Part shown: positions 43,309 to 51,980 of the stretch, piece by piece
How the letters are laid out: each line of letters starts with the position of its first letter
How positions within the stretch are numbered: the first letter of the stretch is position 1
DNA from: Mesorhizobium loti
Lineage (GTDB): Bacteria > Pseudomonadota > Alphaproteobacteria > Rhizobiales > Rhizobiaceae
Reading direction: 5' to 3'
DNA length: 64,000 nucleotides
Assembly (NCBI GenBank): GCA_002356515.1
Contig: AP017605.1
Coordinates: 4,945,020 to 5,009,019 of the forward strand
The notes under the pieces: generated by a model
Seen by the model: the letters and a program-made list of their open reading frames with translations, nothing else
The model's database searches: none
Told to the model about the DNA's origin: nothing
Translations under genes and position numbers: made by a program

Positions 43309-43758
43309 TCAGCCGCCGACCTTCTCGCCGAAACTGGAAAAGAACTGCCCGGCCAGTTTTTTCGACGTCGACTCGATCAGCCGGCTGCCGAGCTGGGCGA
43401 TCTTGCCGCCGACATCGGCCTTGGCCGCGTATTTGAGCACCGTGGCATCCGGTCCATCCTCGGTCAGCGTCACGTCGGCGCCACCCTTGGCGAAGCCGGC
43501 GATGCCGCCCTTGCCTTCGCCCTGGATGGTGTAGGAATGCGGCGGCTTGAGGTTCTTCAGCGTCACTTCGCCGTTGAAGGTTGCCTTGATCGGGCCGATC
43601 TTCAACACCACCGTCGCCGCCATCTCGGTCGGCGACTTCATCTCCAGACTCTGGCAGCCGGGAATCGTCGCCTTCAGCACATCGGGATCGTTCAGCGCTT
43701 CCCAGACTTTTTGTAGGGGTGCGGCAATGCGTTCCTCGCCTTCGATCACCAAAGCCAT
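43309..43758 (-). CDS. CoxG-like SRPBCC protein
   Basis: This 149-residue protein has the CoxG/SRPBCC pattern (MALVIEGEERIAAPLQKVWE, PGCQSLEMKSPTEMAAT, then GGIAGFAKGGADVTL). CoxG anchors carbon monoxide dehydrogenase to the membrane in carboxydotrophs, but similar proteins occur with other xanthine-oxidase-family enzymes. No coxSLM genes are in the window. The ATG at 43758 follows GGGAGG by six bases; an earlier TTG at 43761 is too close to that site. Confidence 0.78.
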   Translation of the reverse strand: MALVIEGEERIAAPLQKVWEALNDPDVLKATIPGCQSLEMKSPTEMAATVVLKIGPIKATFNGEVTLKNLKPPHSYTIQGEGKGGIAGFAKGGADVTLTEDGPDATVLKYAAKADVGGKIAQLGSRLIESTSKKLAGQFFSSFGEKVGG

Positions 43759-43880
43759 CAAGAACCTCCCGGAAAGAATGCTTTGAAGCCCTAGCGCAGG
43801 GGCGCTGTTGTGTCTATCGCACCAAAGTGCGGGTTAGGAACGCGCGTGCCCCTTGCTTGCAGTGACGCGTTGTCATATCG

Positions 43881-43895
43881 ATTTGTCATACAAAT
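43881..43895. promoter_or_regulatory. Palindromic operator upstream of the dehydratase gene
   Basis: A 15-bp palindrome, ATTTGT-CAT-ACAAAT, lies 12 bases before the ATG of the IlvD/Edd-type gene. The TTGT...ACAA form is common among GntR-family operators. A GntR regulator is not in the window. Confidence 0.55.
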
Positions 43896-43907
43896 ACGGA
43901 GACCGTG

Positions 43908-45713
43908 ATGGCCGGCGCCCCCACCAAGAAGAAAAAATTCCGCTCCCAGGAGTGGTTCGACAACCCCGACAATCCGGGAATGACCGCGCTCTATCTGGAG
44001 CGTTACCTGAATTACGGGTTGACCCGTGCCGAGCTGATGTCGGGCAAGCCGCTGATCGGCATCGCCCAGACAGGCTCGGATCTGTCGCCTTGCAACCGGC
44101 ACCATATCGAGCTCGCCAAGCGCGTGCGCGAAGGCATCGTCTCGATGGGCGGCATCCCTTTCGAATTCCCTTGCCATCCGATCCAGGAGACCGGCAAGCG
44201 CCCGACCGCAGCACTTGACCGCAACCTTGCCTATCTCGGCCTCGTCGAGGTGCTCTATGGCTATCCGCTCGACGGCGTCGTGCTGACCATCGGATGCGAC
44301 AAGACGACGCCGGCGCTGCTGATGGCGGCGGCCACCGTCAACATTCCTGCCATCGCGCTGTCGGTCGGTCCGATGCTCAATGGCTGGCACAAGGGCAAGC
44401 GCACCGGCTCCGGCACCATCGTCTGGGAATCGCGCCAGCGGCTGTCGGCCGGCGAGATCGACTATGACGAGTTCATGGACATCGTCGCTTCCTCGGCGCC
44501 GTCCACCGGCTATTGCAACACGATGGGCACCGCCACCACGATGAATTCGCTGGCCGAGGCGCTCGGCATGCAGCTTCCGGGCTCGGCCGCCATTCCGGCC
44601 CCTTACCGCGAGCGCGGCCAGATCGCCTACGAAACGGGAAAACGCATCGTCGACATGGTGCATGAGGATCTGAAGCCGTCCGACATCATGACGCGCAAAG
44701 CCTTCGAAAACGCCATCGTCGTCAATTCGGCGATCGGCGGTTCCACCAACGCGCCGATCCATCTCAACGCCATCGCCCGCCATCTCGGCGTGCCGCTCGA
44801 CAATGACGACTGGCAGAAGATCGGCCTCAAAGTGCCGCTCATCGTCAATCTGCAGCCGACGGGCGAATATCTCGGCGAGGATTACCATCATGCCGGCGGC
44901 GTGCCGGCGGTGGTGGCCGAACTGATGAAGGGCGGGCTGTTGCCGCATCCCGATGCCCTGACCGCCAATGGCAAGTCGATCGGCGACAATTGCAAGGCGG
45001 CGGTCGTTGAAAACGCCGACGTCATCCACAGCGTCGACAAGCCGCTGAAGATCAATGCCGGCTTCATCAACCTCAGCGGCAATCTGTTCGATTCGGCGAT
45101 CATGAAGACGAGTGGCATCTCGCCGGAATTCCGCGAACGCTATCTGTCCAACCCGAAGGACCCGGAAGCGTTCGAAGGCAACGCCATGGTCTTCGACGGG
45201 CCGGAGGATTACCACGCCCGCATCGACGATCCGGCGCAAGGCATCGACGAGCACACCATCCTGTTCATGCGCGGCGCCGGCCCGGTCGGCTATCCCGGCG
45301 GCGCCGAGGTCGTCAACATGCAGCCGCCGGCCTACCTCATCAAGAAGGGCATCCATGCGCTGGCGTGCATCGGCGATGGCCGCCAGTCGGGCACGTCGGG
45401 CTCGCCGTCGATCCTGAACGCCTCGCCGGAAGCGGCAATAGGCGGCGGCCTGGCGCTGCTCAAGACAGGCGACCGCGTTCGCATCGACCTGAACAAGGGC
45501 ACCGCCAACATCCTGGTCAGCGACGACGAGATCGCCAAGCGGCGCGCAGCACTCCAGGGCAATGGCGGCTACCATTATCCGCAGCACCAGACGCCATGGC
45601 AGGAAATCCAGCGCGGTATGGTCGACCAGTTCGACCAGGGCATGGTGCTGAAGCCGGCGGTGAAATACCAGGATGTCGCGCACACCCGTGGCGTGCCGAG
45701 GGACAATCACTGA
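43908..45713 (+). CDS. IlvD/Edd-family aldonate dehydratase (arabonate/xylonate type)
   Basis: This 601-residue dehydratase follows the pentonate-dehydratase branch. Blocks [40 protein letters not shown] and [15 protein letters not shown] match L-arabonate or D-xylonate dehydratases of rhizobia and Caulobacter. The iron-sulfur ligands are the Cys in SPCNRH, in GCDKTTP and in YCNTMGTA, the three-cysteine pattern of the 2Fe-2S type. Substrate (arabonate, xylonate or gluconate) is not settled. I chose the ATG at 43908 over the GTG at 43905, judged from the ACGGAGA ribosome-binding site. It is followed by the 22-bp tandem array. Confidence 0.88.
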   Translation: MAGAPTKKKKFRSQEWFDNPDNPGMTALYLERYLNYGLTRAELMSGKPLIGIAQTGSDLSPCNRHHIELAKRVREGIVSMGGIPFEFPCHPIQETGKRPTAALDRNLAYLGLVEVLYGYPLDGVVLTIGCDKTTPALLMAAATVNIPAIALSVGPMLNGWHKGKRTGSGTIVWESRQRLSAGEIDYDEFMDIVASSAPSTGYCNTMGTATTMNSLAEALGMQLPGSAAIPAPYRERGQIAYETGKRIVDMVHEDLKPSDIMTRKAFENAIVVNSAIGGSTNAPIHLNAIARHLGVPLDNDDWQKIGLKVPLIVNLQPTGEYLGEDYHHAGGVPAVVAELMKGGLLPHPDALTANGKSIGDNCKAAVVENADVIHSVDKPLKINAGFINLSGNLFDSAIMKTSGISPEFRERYLSNPKDPEAFEGNAMVFDGPEDYHARIDDPAQGIDEHTILFMRGAGPVGYPGGAEVVNMQPPAYLIKKGIHALACIGDGRQSGTSGSPSILNASPEAAIGGGLALLKTGDRVRIDLNKGTANILVSDDEIAKRRAALQGNGGYHYPQHQTPWQEIQRGMVDQFDQGMVLKPAVKYQDVAHTRGVPRDNH

Positions 45714-45836
45714 TTGCTGCGGAGACAATCGCTGATTGCTCCGGAGACAATCGCTGATTGCTCCCGGGATAATCACCGATTATTCCAAGGGGCAGTCATC
45801 GATTATTCCTGGCGGCAATCACTGATGTTGGATCGA
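45704..45836. repeat. Tandem array of ~22-bp units with AATCNNNGATT palindromes
   Basis: Six units start at 45705, 45727, 45749, 45771, 45794 and 45817, at periods 22, 22, 22, 23 and 23. Each unit has a palindromic core such as AATCACTGATT, AATCGCTGATT or AATCACCGATT; the last two are imperfect. The first unit overlaps the stop codon of the dehydratase gene. No coding frame crosses it. It may bind a regulator or act as an mRNA-end structure. Confidence 0.85.
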
Positions 45837-46020
45837 CCGGCTGACGGCCCGTGCAATTGGGCCGCCAGCCGTTTTTCGTTTTCGCAGTGGCGCTCCGGTC
45901 ACGATCCTTGACAAGCGCGCCCAACAAATCCACGATCATGGCAAGGGGTGCATCGCGACGACCCCGTGAGGCGTCAGCCCAACGTTCGCGTCCAAGCTTC
46001 TCTATCAGGAGGTGGACGCT
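45714..46020. other. 307-base gap between the dehydratase and chrB, no gene
   Basis: The region holds the tandem array (45704-45836) and the terminator (45838-45876). The remaining bases up to chrB carry only its leader and ribosome-binding site (AGGAGGT at 46008-46014). No convincing promoter hexamers are visible. Confidence 0.6.
45838..45876 (+). terminator. Strong intrinsic terminator for the dehydratase gene
   Basis: Arms CGGCTGACGGCCC (45838-45850) and GGGCCGCCAGCCG (45859-45871) pair with one A-C mismatch around an 8-nt loop and are followed by TTTTT. This is a clear rho-independent terminator on the plus strand, after the tandem array. Confidence 0.85.
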
Positions 46021-46839
46021 ATGCCGTCAACAACCGCTATCACCGTATCGCAACTGTCCCGTCTCGTCGGTCTGCCGGGTGCGCCTGTCATCATCGATGT
46101 CCGCATCGATGATGATTTCGACGCCGATCCGCGCCTGCTGCCGGCGTCGGTCCGGCGTGATTTCAAAACCGTTTCGACCTGGGCGCCCGATTTCGCCGGC
46201 AAGCCGGTGGCGATCGTCTGTCAGAGAGGTCAAAAACTCTCGCAAGGCGTGGCCGCTTGGCTGCGGCACGAGGGAATTCCCGCTGAATCCCTCGAAGGCG
46301 GCTTTGAGGCCTGGCGCGATGCCGGGGGGATTCTGGTCCGCACCGACAAATTGCCGCCACGCGACGAAAAGGGCCGCACCGTCTGGGTGACACGGTCACG
46401 CCCGAAGGTTGACCGCATCGCTTGCCCCTGGCTGATCCGGCGTTTCGTCGACCCTCATGCGGTGTTCCTGTTTGTCGAACCCGCTGAAGTCTTGGCTGTT
46501 GCCGACCGCTTTCAAGCCGTGCCATTCGACATCGACAATGTGTTCTGGAGCCATCGCGGCGAGCGCTGCACCTTCGACACGATGATCGAGGAATTCGGGC
46601 TGGAATCCGCCGCGCTCGACCGTCTCGCCGCGATCGTGCGCGCGGCCGACACCGCAAATCTCGATCTGGTGCCCCAGGCCGCCGGCTTTCTGGCTGCCTC
46701 GCTTGGCCTGTCGCGGATGTTTCGCGATGATCTGGAGCAATTGGAAGCAGGCATGCTGCTCTACGATGCATTCTTCCGCTGGTGTCGCGACGCCACCGAA
46801 GAAACGCACAACTGGCCCAGCGCGGGGAAACCGTCATGA
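46021..46839 (+). CDS. chrB: Rhodanese-ChrB fusion, chromate resistance protein
   Basis: This 272-residue protein joins a rhodanese-like domain (about residues 8-112, catalytic-type Cys67 in VCQRGQKLSQG) to a ChrB C-terminal domain (about 124-265, with RTVWVTRSRPKVDRIACPW and FDIDNVFWSHRGE). ChrB proteins promote chromate resistance and some regulate chrA; the rhodanese fusion may bring thiosulfate or persulfide chemistry. The ATG at 46021 follows AGGAGGT. It overlaps chrA by four bases, indicating co-translation. Confidence 0.9.
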   Translation: MPSTTAITVSQLSRLVGLPGAPVIIDVRIDDDFDADPRLLPASVRRDFKTVSTWAPDFAGKPVAIVCQRGQKLSQGVAAWLRHEGIPAESLEGGFEAWRDAGGILVRTDKLPPRDEKGRTVWVTRSRPKVDRIACPWLIRRFVDPHAVFLFVEPAEVLAVADRFQAVPFDIDNVFWSHRGERCTFDTMIEEFGLESAALDRLAAIVRAADTANLDLVPQAAGFLAASLGLSRMFRDDLEQLEAGMLLYDAFFRWCRDATEETHNWPSAGKPS

Positions 46840-48224
46840 GCGCTGTTGCGCCTCTACATGAGGCGGGGAACGTCGAGGCGCCGGCTGCCCCGACCTTTGC
46901 CGAAGCCGTGAAGGTCTGGGCGAAGATCGGACTGCTCAGCTTCGGCGGGCCGGCCGGGCAGATCGCCCTGATGCACAGGGAACTGGTCGAGGAGCGGCGC
47001 TGGATCGGTGAACAGCGTTTCCTGCATGCGTTGAACTACTGCATGCTCCTGCCCGGCCCGGAGGCCCAGCAGCTCGCCATCTATATTGGCTGGCTGCTGC
47101 ACCGGACGGTCGGCGGCCTTGTCGCCGGCATCCTGTTCGTCGTGCCCGGCGCGCTCGTCATGCTGATCCTGAGCAGCCTCTACGTGCTCTATGGCGACAT
47201 GCCGCTCGTCGAGGCGCTTTTCCTCGGGGTGAAGGCGGCGGTGCTTGCCATCGTCATCGAGGCGGTGATCCGCATCGGACGGCGCGCCTTGAAAAACCGG
47301 GCCATGGTGCTGATCGCGGTCGCGGCCTTCATCGCCATCTATGCGTTGAATGTGCCGTTTCCGCTCATCATCCTGCTCGCCGGCCTGACAGGATGGCTGG
47401 GAGACCGCATGGTTCCCGGCCTGTTTTCCGGCTCCGCGCATGGCAAGGGCGACGTTGTCGACATCAAGGGCGCGGTCGACCTGATGTTCGAGCGCGGCGA
47501 ACTGGCCCATGTCAAACCGACCAGATGGCATGCGCCGCGCACGATCGCCATCTGGCTACCGATCTGGCTCGGACCGGTTCTCGTCATCTGGTGGTTCACC
47601 GGCGCCAGTGTGTGGACCGAGATCGGCCGGTTCTTCAGTCTGATGGCGGTCGTCACCTTCGGCGGCGCCTATGCGGTGCTTGCCTATGTCGCGCAGGCGG
47701 CCGTCCAGTCCTTCGGCTGGCTGGCCCCCGGTGAAATGGTCGATGGTCTCGGGCTTGCCGAGACCACGCCTGGCCCGCTCATCCTGGTGCTGCAGTTTGT
47801 CGGCTTCATCGCCGCGTTCCGCCACTCCGGGTCACTGAACCCATTGCTTGCCGGATCGCTTGGAGCGCTGCTGACGCTGTGGGTGACGTTCACGCCGTGC
47901 TTCTTCTGGATATTCCTTGGCGCGCCCTATATCGAGGCCCTGCGCGGCAACAGGGCCTTGTCGGCGGCACTCGGCGCGATTACCGCCGCTGTTGTCGGCG
48001 TCATCATGAATCTCGCTTTGTGGTTTGCCTTGCACGTCGTTTTCCGTGAGGTGCACGCAATGAGCCTCGGCATGAATGTGCCGGTGCTTTCGTCGATCGA
48101 CTGGCGTGCCGCGCTGCTCTCCTGTGCCGCGATGATCGCCATCCTGAAGCTGAAGATCGGCATGCTGCCGACGCTCGCCGGATCGGCCCTTGCCGGTGTC
48201 TTGCTGCTGGCGGTGGGTGGCTAG
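46836..48224 (+). CDS. chrA: ChrA chromate transporter
   Basis: This 462-residue membrane protein is a long-chain ChrA with two CHR domains. The first starts GLLSFGGPAGQIALMHRELV and the second AVVTFGGAYAVLAYVAQAAV. Each carries the family FGGP/FGGA-type motif and the mature protein has about ten or more helices. It exports chromate from the cytoplasm. The start overlaps chrB. It ends 64 bases before a small unknown gene. Confidence 0.93.
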   Translation: MSAVAPLHEAGNVEAPAAPTFAEAVKVWAKIGLLSFGGPAGQIALMHRELVEERRWIGEQRFLHALNYCMLLPGPEAQQLAIYIGWLLHRTVGGLVAGILFVVPGALVMLILSSLYVLYGDMPLVEALFLGVKAAVLAIVIEAVIRIGRRALKNRAMVLIAVAAFIAIYALNVPFPLIILLAGLTGWLGDRMVPGLFSGSAHGKGDVVDIKGAVDLMFERGELAHVKPTRWHAPRTIAIWLPIWLGPVLVIWWFTGASVWTEIGRFFSLMAVVTFGGAYAVLAYVAQAAVQSFGWLAPGEMVDGLGLAETTPGPLILVLQFVGFIAAFRHSGSLNPLLAGSLGALLTLWVTFTPCFFWIFLGAPYIEALRGNRALSAALGAITAAVVGVIMNLALWFALHVVFREVHAMSLGMNVPVLSSIDWRAALLSCAAMIAILKLKIGMLPTLAGSALAGVLLLAVGG

Positions 48225-48254
48225 ATATCAGTCGCCTTTGTATTCCGCTTGCCG

Positions 48255-48268
48255 ACCACTTAAGTGGT
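48255..48268. promoter_or_regulatory. Perfect 14-bp palindrome before the small unknown gene
   Basis: ACCACTTAAGTGGT lies 20 bases before the ATG at 48289 and 30 bases after the chrA stop. It could be an operator or part of an mRNA hairpin. No nearby regulator is an obvious match. Confidence 0.5.
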
Positions 48269-48288
48269 TGGAAACGGATCGGACCATC

Positions 48289-48687
48289 ATGGCGCAACGA
48301 CGCTCTTCCCTCGGTTTCCTTGGCATGTTCGGCCGCTCGGGCGATCTGAGGCAGCTTGATACCGCCTTGCGCGGCGTCGACCTGCATCCCGCCCTGGTGC
48401 CTGAGGGCGTGAAACTCACCCTCGTCAATCTGATGAAGGACCGCTGGCCCGACGAACCGCCGCCACAGGCCTATCCGGACGTGGCGCGGCTGTTCAGCTA
48501 TTGCATTGCCGGACCGGAAACTTTCGAAAGCGCGCATGGCTTGCAGCAACGGCAGGACGTCGAGCGCCGGATCGAGGCCGCTGTCGAGGCCGGCGACAGT
48601 TTCGACGCGCAAATCGTGCTGATGGCGCTACACGCCAAGCTGATCAATGCCGAAGTCGTCGAGCGTTTTGGGTTGGGCGCCGAATAA
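48289..48687 (+). CDS. Conserved small protein of unknown function
   Basis: This 132-residue soluble protein starts MAQRRSSLGFLGMFGRSGDL and ends DAQIVLMALHAKLINAEVVE. It has an alternating helical pattern but no motif that I recognise. It is probably co-transcribed with or shortly after chrA, although the palindrome at 48255 could be its own control site. It shares no clear resemblance to chromate-resistance proteins. I would keep it as hypothetical. Confidence 0.6.
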   Translation: MAQRRSSLGFLGMFGRSGDLRQLDTALRGVDLHPALVPEGVKLTLVNLMKDRWPDEPPPQAYPDVARLFSYCIAGPETFESAHGLQQRQDVERRIEAAVEAGDSFDAQIVLMALHAKLINAEVVERFGLGAE

Positions 48688-48705
48688 CTTGTTCCGACGA
48701 GCGCC

Positions 48706-50295
48706 TCAGCCGCCCATATTGGCGCGTGGCAGCTTGATCATGTCACCGAAGCGGGCGCGCAATTTGTCGTCGAGCAGTTTCGGCACATGGCGCGGGAAGC
48801 GTTCGGCAAGGATCCGCTTCTTCTCGATGATCGCCCGCTGCAATATGTCGGGCCGGCCCTTCTCGTTCCATTCCTTCGGCGAAAACCGGTCGCCGACGGC
48901 CGGGTAGAAATACTCCGTCTGCATCAGCCGCAGCGTCTGCTCGTTGCCGAGATAGTGGCCCGGGCCGTTCAGGCAGACCTCGGCGATGGTGTCGATCGAC
49001 AGTGCCTCGTCGGTCACCTCGATACCGCGCACGCAGCGCAGGCAGTGGCCGAGCATGTCATTGTCGATGATCAGGCTTTCCAGGCAGAAGCCGAGCAGCG
49101 AGGCATGCATGCCGGCCGACTCATAGACCAGGTTGAGGCCGGCAAGGCCGGCCATGACATCGGTGATGCCCTTTTCGTAGCCGGACTGGATGTCGGGCAA
49201 TTTCGAATCCGTCATGCCGGCGGCCGAGCCGCCCGGCAGATCGTAGAATTGCGCCATCTGCGCGCAGGCCGCGGTCAACACCGCCTGCTCGGCCGAGCCG
49301 CCCGACATGGCGCCGGTCCGCAGATCCGATACGAACGGCCAGGTGCCGAAGATCGCCGGATGCCCCGGCTTGATGGCGTTGACATAGACCAGACCGGCCA
49401 GCACTTCGGCCACGGCCTGCACCACCGCGCCGGCGATCGCCGCCGGTGCGGTCGCGCCGGCCTGGCCGGCCGACAAAAGCAGGATCGGGATGCCGCCCTC
49501 GACGCAGGCCTCGAGCACGCCGCAGGCGTCCTCGGCGAATTTCATCGGCGGCACGACGAAGCAGTTGGAGTTCGACACGAACGGCCGGGCGCGGAAATTC
49601 TCCTCGCCGCCGGCAATGGCGTAGAGCATTTCCAGCGCCGGCTGCACGTTCTCGCGCACCGTGAACGAGGTGCCGACATGCTTGGACGTGCCCATCACGC
49701 AGGCGTAGAGCGTGTTGAAGTCCATTTCGAGTGGATCGGGAATGTCGCGCGGCACCATCGGCCGCTGGAAGAAATGGATGTTGTCGAGCCCGTCGACGAT
49801 GCGGGCGGCGTCATAGATGTCCTGCAGCAGCGATTCGCGGTATTCGCGCTTCTCGACATCGACCAGATGGACCGCGGCACCCGCCGTGCCGTAATGCACG
49901 CGCTTGCCCTGGATCACCATGTCGTGTTTCGGGTCCTGGCCGTGCAAGGTGAAATTCCGTGCCGCTTTTTTGATCGTGTCGAGCACCAGCGCGCGCGGGA
50001 AACGGATGCGGCCGTCATCGCCATAGGTGGCGCTGGCCTTGGTCAGGGCGTCTATGCAGGAGGGGATGGCATTGGCGAAGCCGACGGTCTCCAGCAGCGT
50101 CAGCACCGCCTCGTGGATGCGCTCCTGGTCGTTCCCGCGCAACGGTCCGTAGCTGCCGCCCTCGAGGCCCGCGCGCACCGGCCTGATGTCGTCGGCGAGC
50201 GGCGCTGCCCGCATGGCACGGCGCGCTTCGCGTCCACCGGAGCGGCGCGAGCGCTGATCCGCCGCCGCTTCCTGCTTTTCAAGAACCACTGACAT
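48706..50295 (-). CDS. MttB-superfamily methyltransferase homologue without pyrrolysine
   Basis: This 529-residue protein is a full-length TIM-barrel MttB-family member without an in-frame amber codon, so it belongs to the non-pyrrolysine branch. That branch includes glycine betaine:corrinoid methyltransferases. Recognisable blocks are NDQERIHEAVLTLLETVGFA, IKPGHPAIFGTWPF and GGSAAGMTDSKLPDIQSGYE. It would demethylate an N-methylated quaternary amine, passing the methyl group to a corrinoid protein. No corrinoid protein or reactivase gene is in the window. The divergent choice of substrate is unknown. The upstream MocR gene at 50487 is a likely regulator. Confidence 0.85.
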   Translation of the reverse strand: MSVVLEKQEAAADQRSRRSGGREARRAMRAAPLADDIRPVRAGLEGGSYGPLRGNDQERIHEAVLTLLETVGFANAIPSCIDALTKASATYGDDGRIRFPRALVLDTIKKAARNFTLHGQDPKHDMVIQGKRVHYGTAGAAVHLVDVEKREYRESLLQDIYDAARIVDGLDNIHFFQRPMVPRDIPDPLEMDFNTLYACVMGTSKHVGTSFTVRENVQPALEMLYAIAGGEENFRARPFVSNSNCFVVPPMKFAEDACGVLEACVEGGIPILLLSAGQAGATAPAAIAGAVVQAVAEVLAGLVYVNAIKPGHPAIFGTWPFVSDLRTGAMSGGSAEQAVLTAACAQMAQFYDLPGGSAAGMTDSKLPDIQSGYEKGITDVMAGLAGLNLVYESAGMHASLLGFCLESLIIDNDMLGHCLRCVRGIEVTDEALSIDTIAEVCLNGPGHYLGNEQTLRLMQTEYFYPAVGDRFSPKEWNEKGRPDILQRAIIEKKRILAERFPRHVPKLLDDKLRARFGDMIKLPRANMGG

Positions 50296-50333
50296 GGAGG
50301 CACTCCACCTTTTCTTGGAAACAGGGCGGCGGT

Positions 50334-50410
50334 TGGTCCACCATCGTCTGTTTCTTCCCCTTTATGCCACGACTATGCCGCCGGCATTGGCACAGACTAT
50401 GAGCCAGCCG
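50334..50410 (-). promoter_or_regulatory. Candidate MocR-binding region upstream of the mttB homologue
   Basis: TGGACCA is present on the minus strand at 50334-50340. Two imperfect direct repeats follow around ACTATG: 50365-50384 (with GACTATGCCG) and 50388-50410 (with AGACTATGAG). A TGGACCA also lies at 52020-52026, beside the MocR gene. MocR regulators commonly bind direct repeats, so this is a sensible candidate, not a proof. Confidence 0.5.
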
Positions 50411-50442
50411 GTCTGGCTGCATATGCCAGAGCTAAAGGTTAC

Positions 50443-50464
50443 GGAGCCGCACTCATGCGGCTCC
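50443..50464. terminator. Hairpin after the MocR gene
   Basis: The arms GGAGCCGCA and TGCGGCTCC (50443-50451 and 50456-50464) form a 9-bp stem with a 4-nt loop, 23 bases past the MocR stop. No T-run follows on the minus strand, so it is only a weak terminator candidate. Confidence 0.5.
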
Positions 50465-50486
50465 GGTCAGGGATAGAGCGCGTGGT

Positions 50487-51980
50487 TCAGGCAGCCGCCG
50501 GCCTGCGGCCGGCCGCGGTGGCGAGTTCGCGGATGCCGGGCTCGATATGCTGCAGCGCGATCGACGAAATGCCCAACCGCATGAAACGCGAAGGCTTTTC
50601 GGTGCGGTCGAAGAAGCGGTCGCCCGGCTCGATGATGACGCTGCGCGAGGCGGCGGCCTCGGCCAAACCGCGGGAATCGGTACCGCGCGGCCCTTCGAGC
50701 CAGAGCGACGTGCCGCCGGCCGAGTCGGTCGAGCGCCATTCCGGCAGGAAAGCGGAAATCGCATGGACCAGGCGCTTGCGCCGCTCGTCGAAGGCGCTCG
50801 ACAGCCGCCGCACCAGGGCCTCGTGATGGCCGAGCGACAGGAACAGTGCGACGGCGCGCTGGTTGTTGGCCGGCGGATGGCGCAGCATGAAACGGCGCAG
50901 CGCCCTGAGCTCCGATATCAGCCCAGCCGAGGCGACGATGTAGCCAAGCCGCAGGCCGGGAGCCAGCGTCTTCGACATCGAGCCGACATAGACGACGCGA
51001 CCGGAGCGATCTAGGCTCTTCAGCGCCTGCTGCGGCGCCTCGTCGAGAAGCTGGCTGTCATAGCCGTCCTCGATGATGATCTGGTTGTGCCGGTTGGCGC
51101 GCGCCAGAAGATCCTGCCGACGCTCGGCAGACAACGGCACCATGGTCGGGCAATGATGGCTGGGCGTGACGAAGACGAAGCCCGAATCATTGGGGATAGA
51201 AGAGGTTACGATGCCGGACTGGTCGACCGGAACCGGCTGGATCTCGGCGCCCGCAAGCCGGAAGATCGAGCGCGCGTCGGGATAGCCAGGATCTTCCATC
51301 GCCACCTTCGAGCCCTTGGTCATCAGCAGCGAAGCCAGCATGTAGAGCGCGTTCTGGGCGCCGAGCGTGACGATGATCTCGTCGGGGTTGGCGAAGATGC
51401 CGCGCCGGGGCAAGAGCCGCGCCTGAATCTGTTCGATCAAGAGCGGATCGTCGCGATCGACCATGTCGGACGCCCAGTTGCGGATTTCGAGCACGGCCAG
51501 CGCCATGCGGTTGCACTCGCGCCACTCGGCGGTCGGGAACAGCGCCGGATCGAACTGGCCGTAGACGAACGGGTAGGACGACTTGATCCAGTTCTCGTGC
51601 TTGGCCGGTGGCGGCATGTCGCTGGCGGCGATCTGCCGGCGCGCCTTCCAGTCGATCTCGTTGGCCTGGTCGGGCGCCTTCTGGTGCGGCTTGGCCGGCG
51701 TTGCCAGCACGTCCGGATTGACGAAATGGCCGCGCCGCTCGCGCGCCACCAGGAAACCCTGGTCGACGAGCTGCTGGAAGGCCAGCACCACCGTCCCGCG
51801 TGCGACGCCGAGTTTTTCGGCCAGGATGCGGCAGGAGGGAAGCGGCATCGAAGCGGCGATCTGGCGGTCGAGAATGGCGGCCACGATGGCTTGGCGGATC
51901 TGCGCCTGCAGGGTTTGGCCGGATTCGGCCGAAATCCGGAACAGGCCGGACCATATGGCCGTGTCGTTGCGCTGTGGCAT
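50487..51980 (-). CDS. MocR/GntR-family regulator with aminotransferase domain
   Basis: This 497-residue regulator has a GntR-type winged helix-turn-helix at its N-terminus (about residues 22-90, PSCRILAEKLGVARGTVVLA) and a fold-type-I aminotransferase-like domain (about 125-490). The PLP-binding Lys337 lies in GSMSKTLAPGLRLGY, and the substrate-phosphate region is TLGAQNALYML. MocR proteins use PLP adducts of an amine as effectors. It is upstream of the mttB homologue on the same strand, with shared TGGACCA motifs in both promoter regions. It may sense a methylated amine or amino acid (inference). Confidence 0.88.
   Translation of the reverse strand: MPQRNDTAIWSGLFRISAESGQTLQAQIRQAIVAAILDRQIAASMPLPSCRILAEKLGVARGTVVLAFQQLVDQGFLVARERRGHFVNPDVLATPAKPHQKAPDQANEIDWKARRQIAASDMPPPAKHENWIKSSYPFVYGQFDPALFPTAEWRECNRMALAVLEIRNWASDMVDRDDPLLIEQIQARLLPRRGIFANPDEIIVTLGAQNALYMLASLLMTKGSKVAMEDPGYPDARSIFRLAGAEIQPVPVDQSGIVTSSIPNDSGFVFVTPSHHCPTMVPLSAERRQDLLARANRHNQIIIEDGYDSQLLDEAPQQALKSLDRSGRVVYVGSMSKTLAPGLRLGYIVASAGLISELRALRRFMLRHPPANNQRAVALFLSLGHHEALVRRLSSAFDERRKRLVHAISAFLPEWRSTDSAGGTSLWLEGPRGTDSRGLAEAAASRSVIIEPGDRFFDRTEKPSRFMRLGISSIALQHIEPGIRELATAAGRRPAAA

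Noticed and set aside
43905..43907. GTG start one codon before the dehydratase ATG
   Set aside because: The ATG at 43908 is better spaced from the ribosome-binding site, so I used it.
48706..50295. Possible pyrrolysine-encoded MttB
   Set aside because: The frame runs through without any in-frame TAG, so pyrrolysine is not used here.
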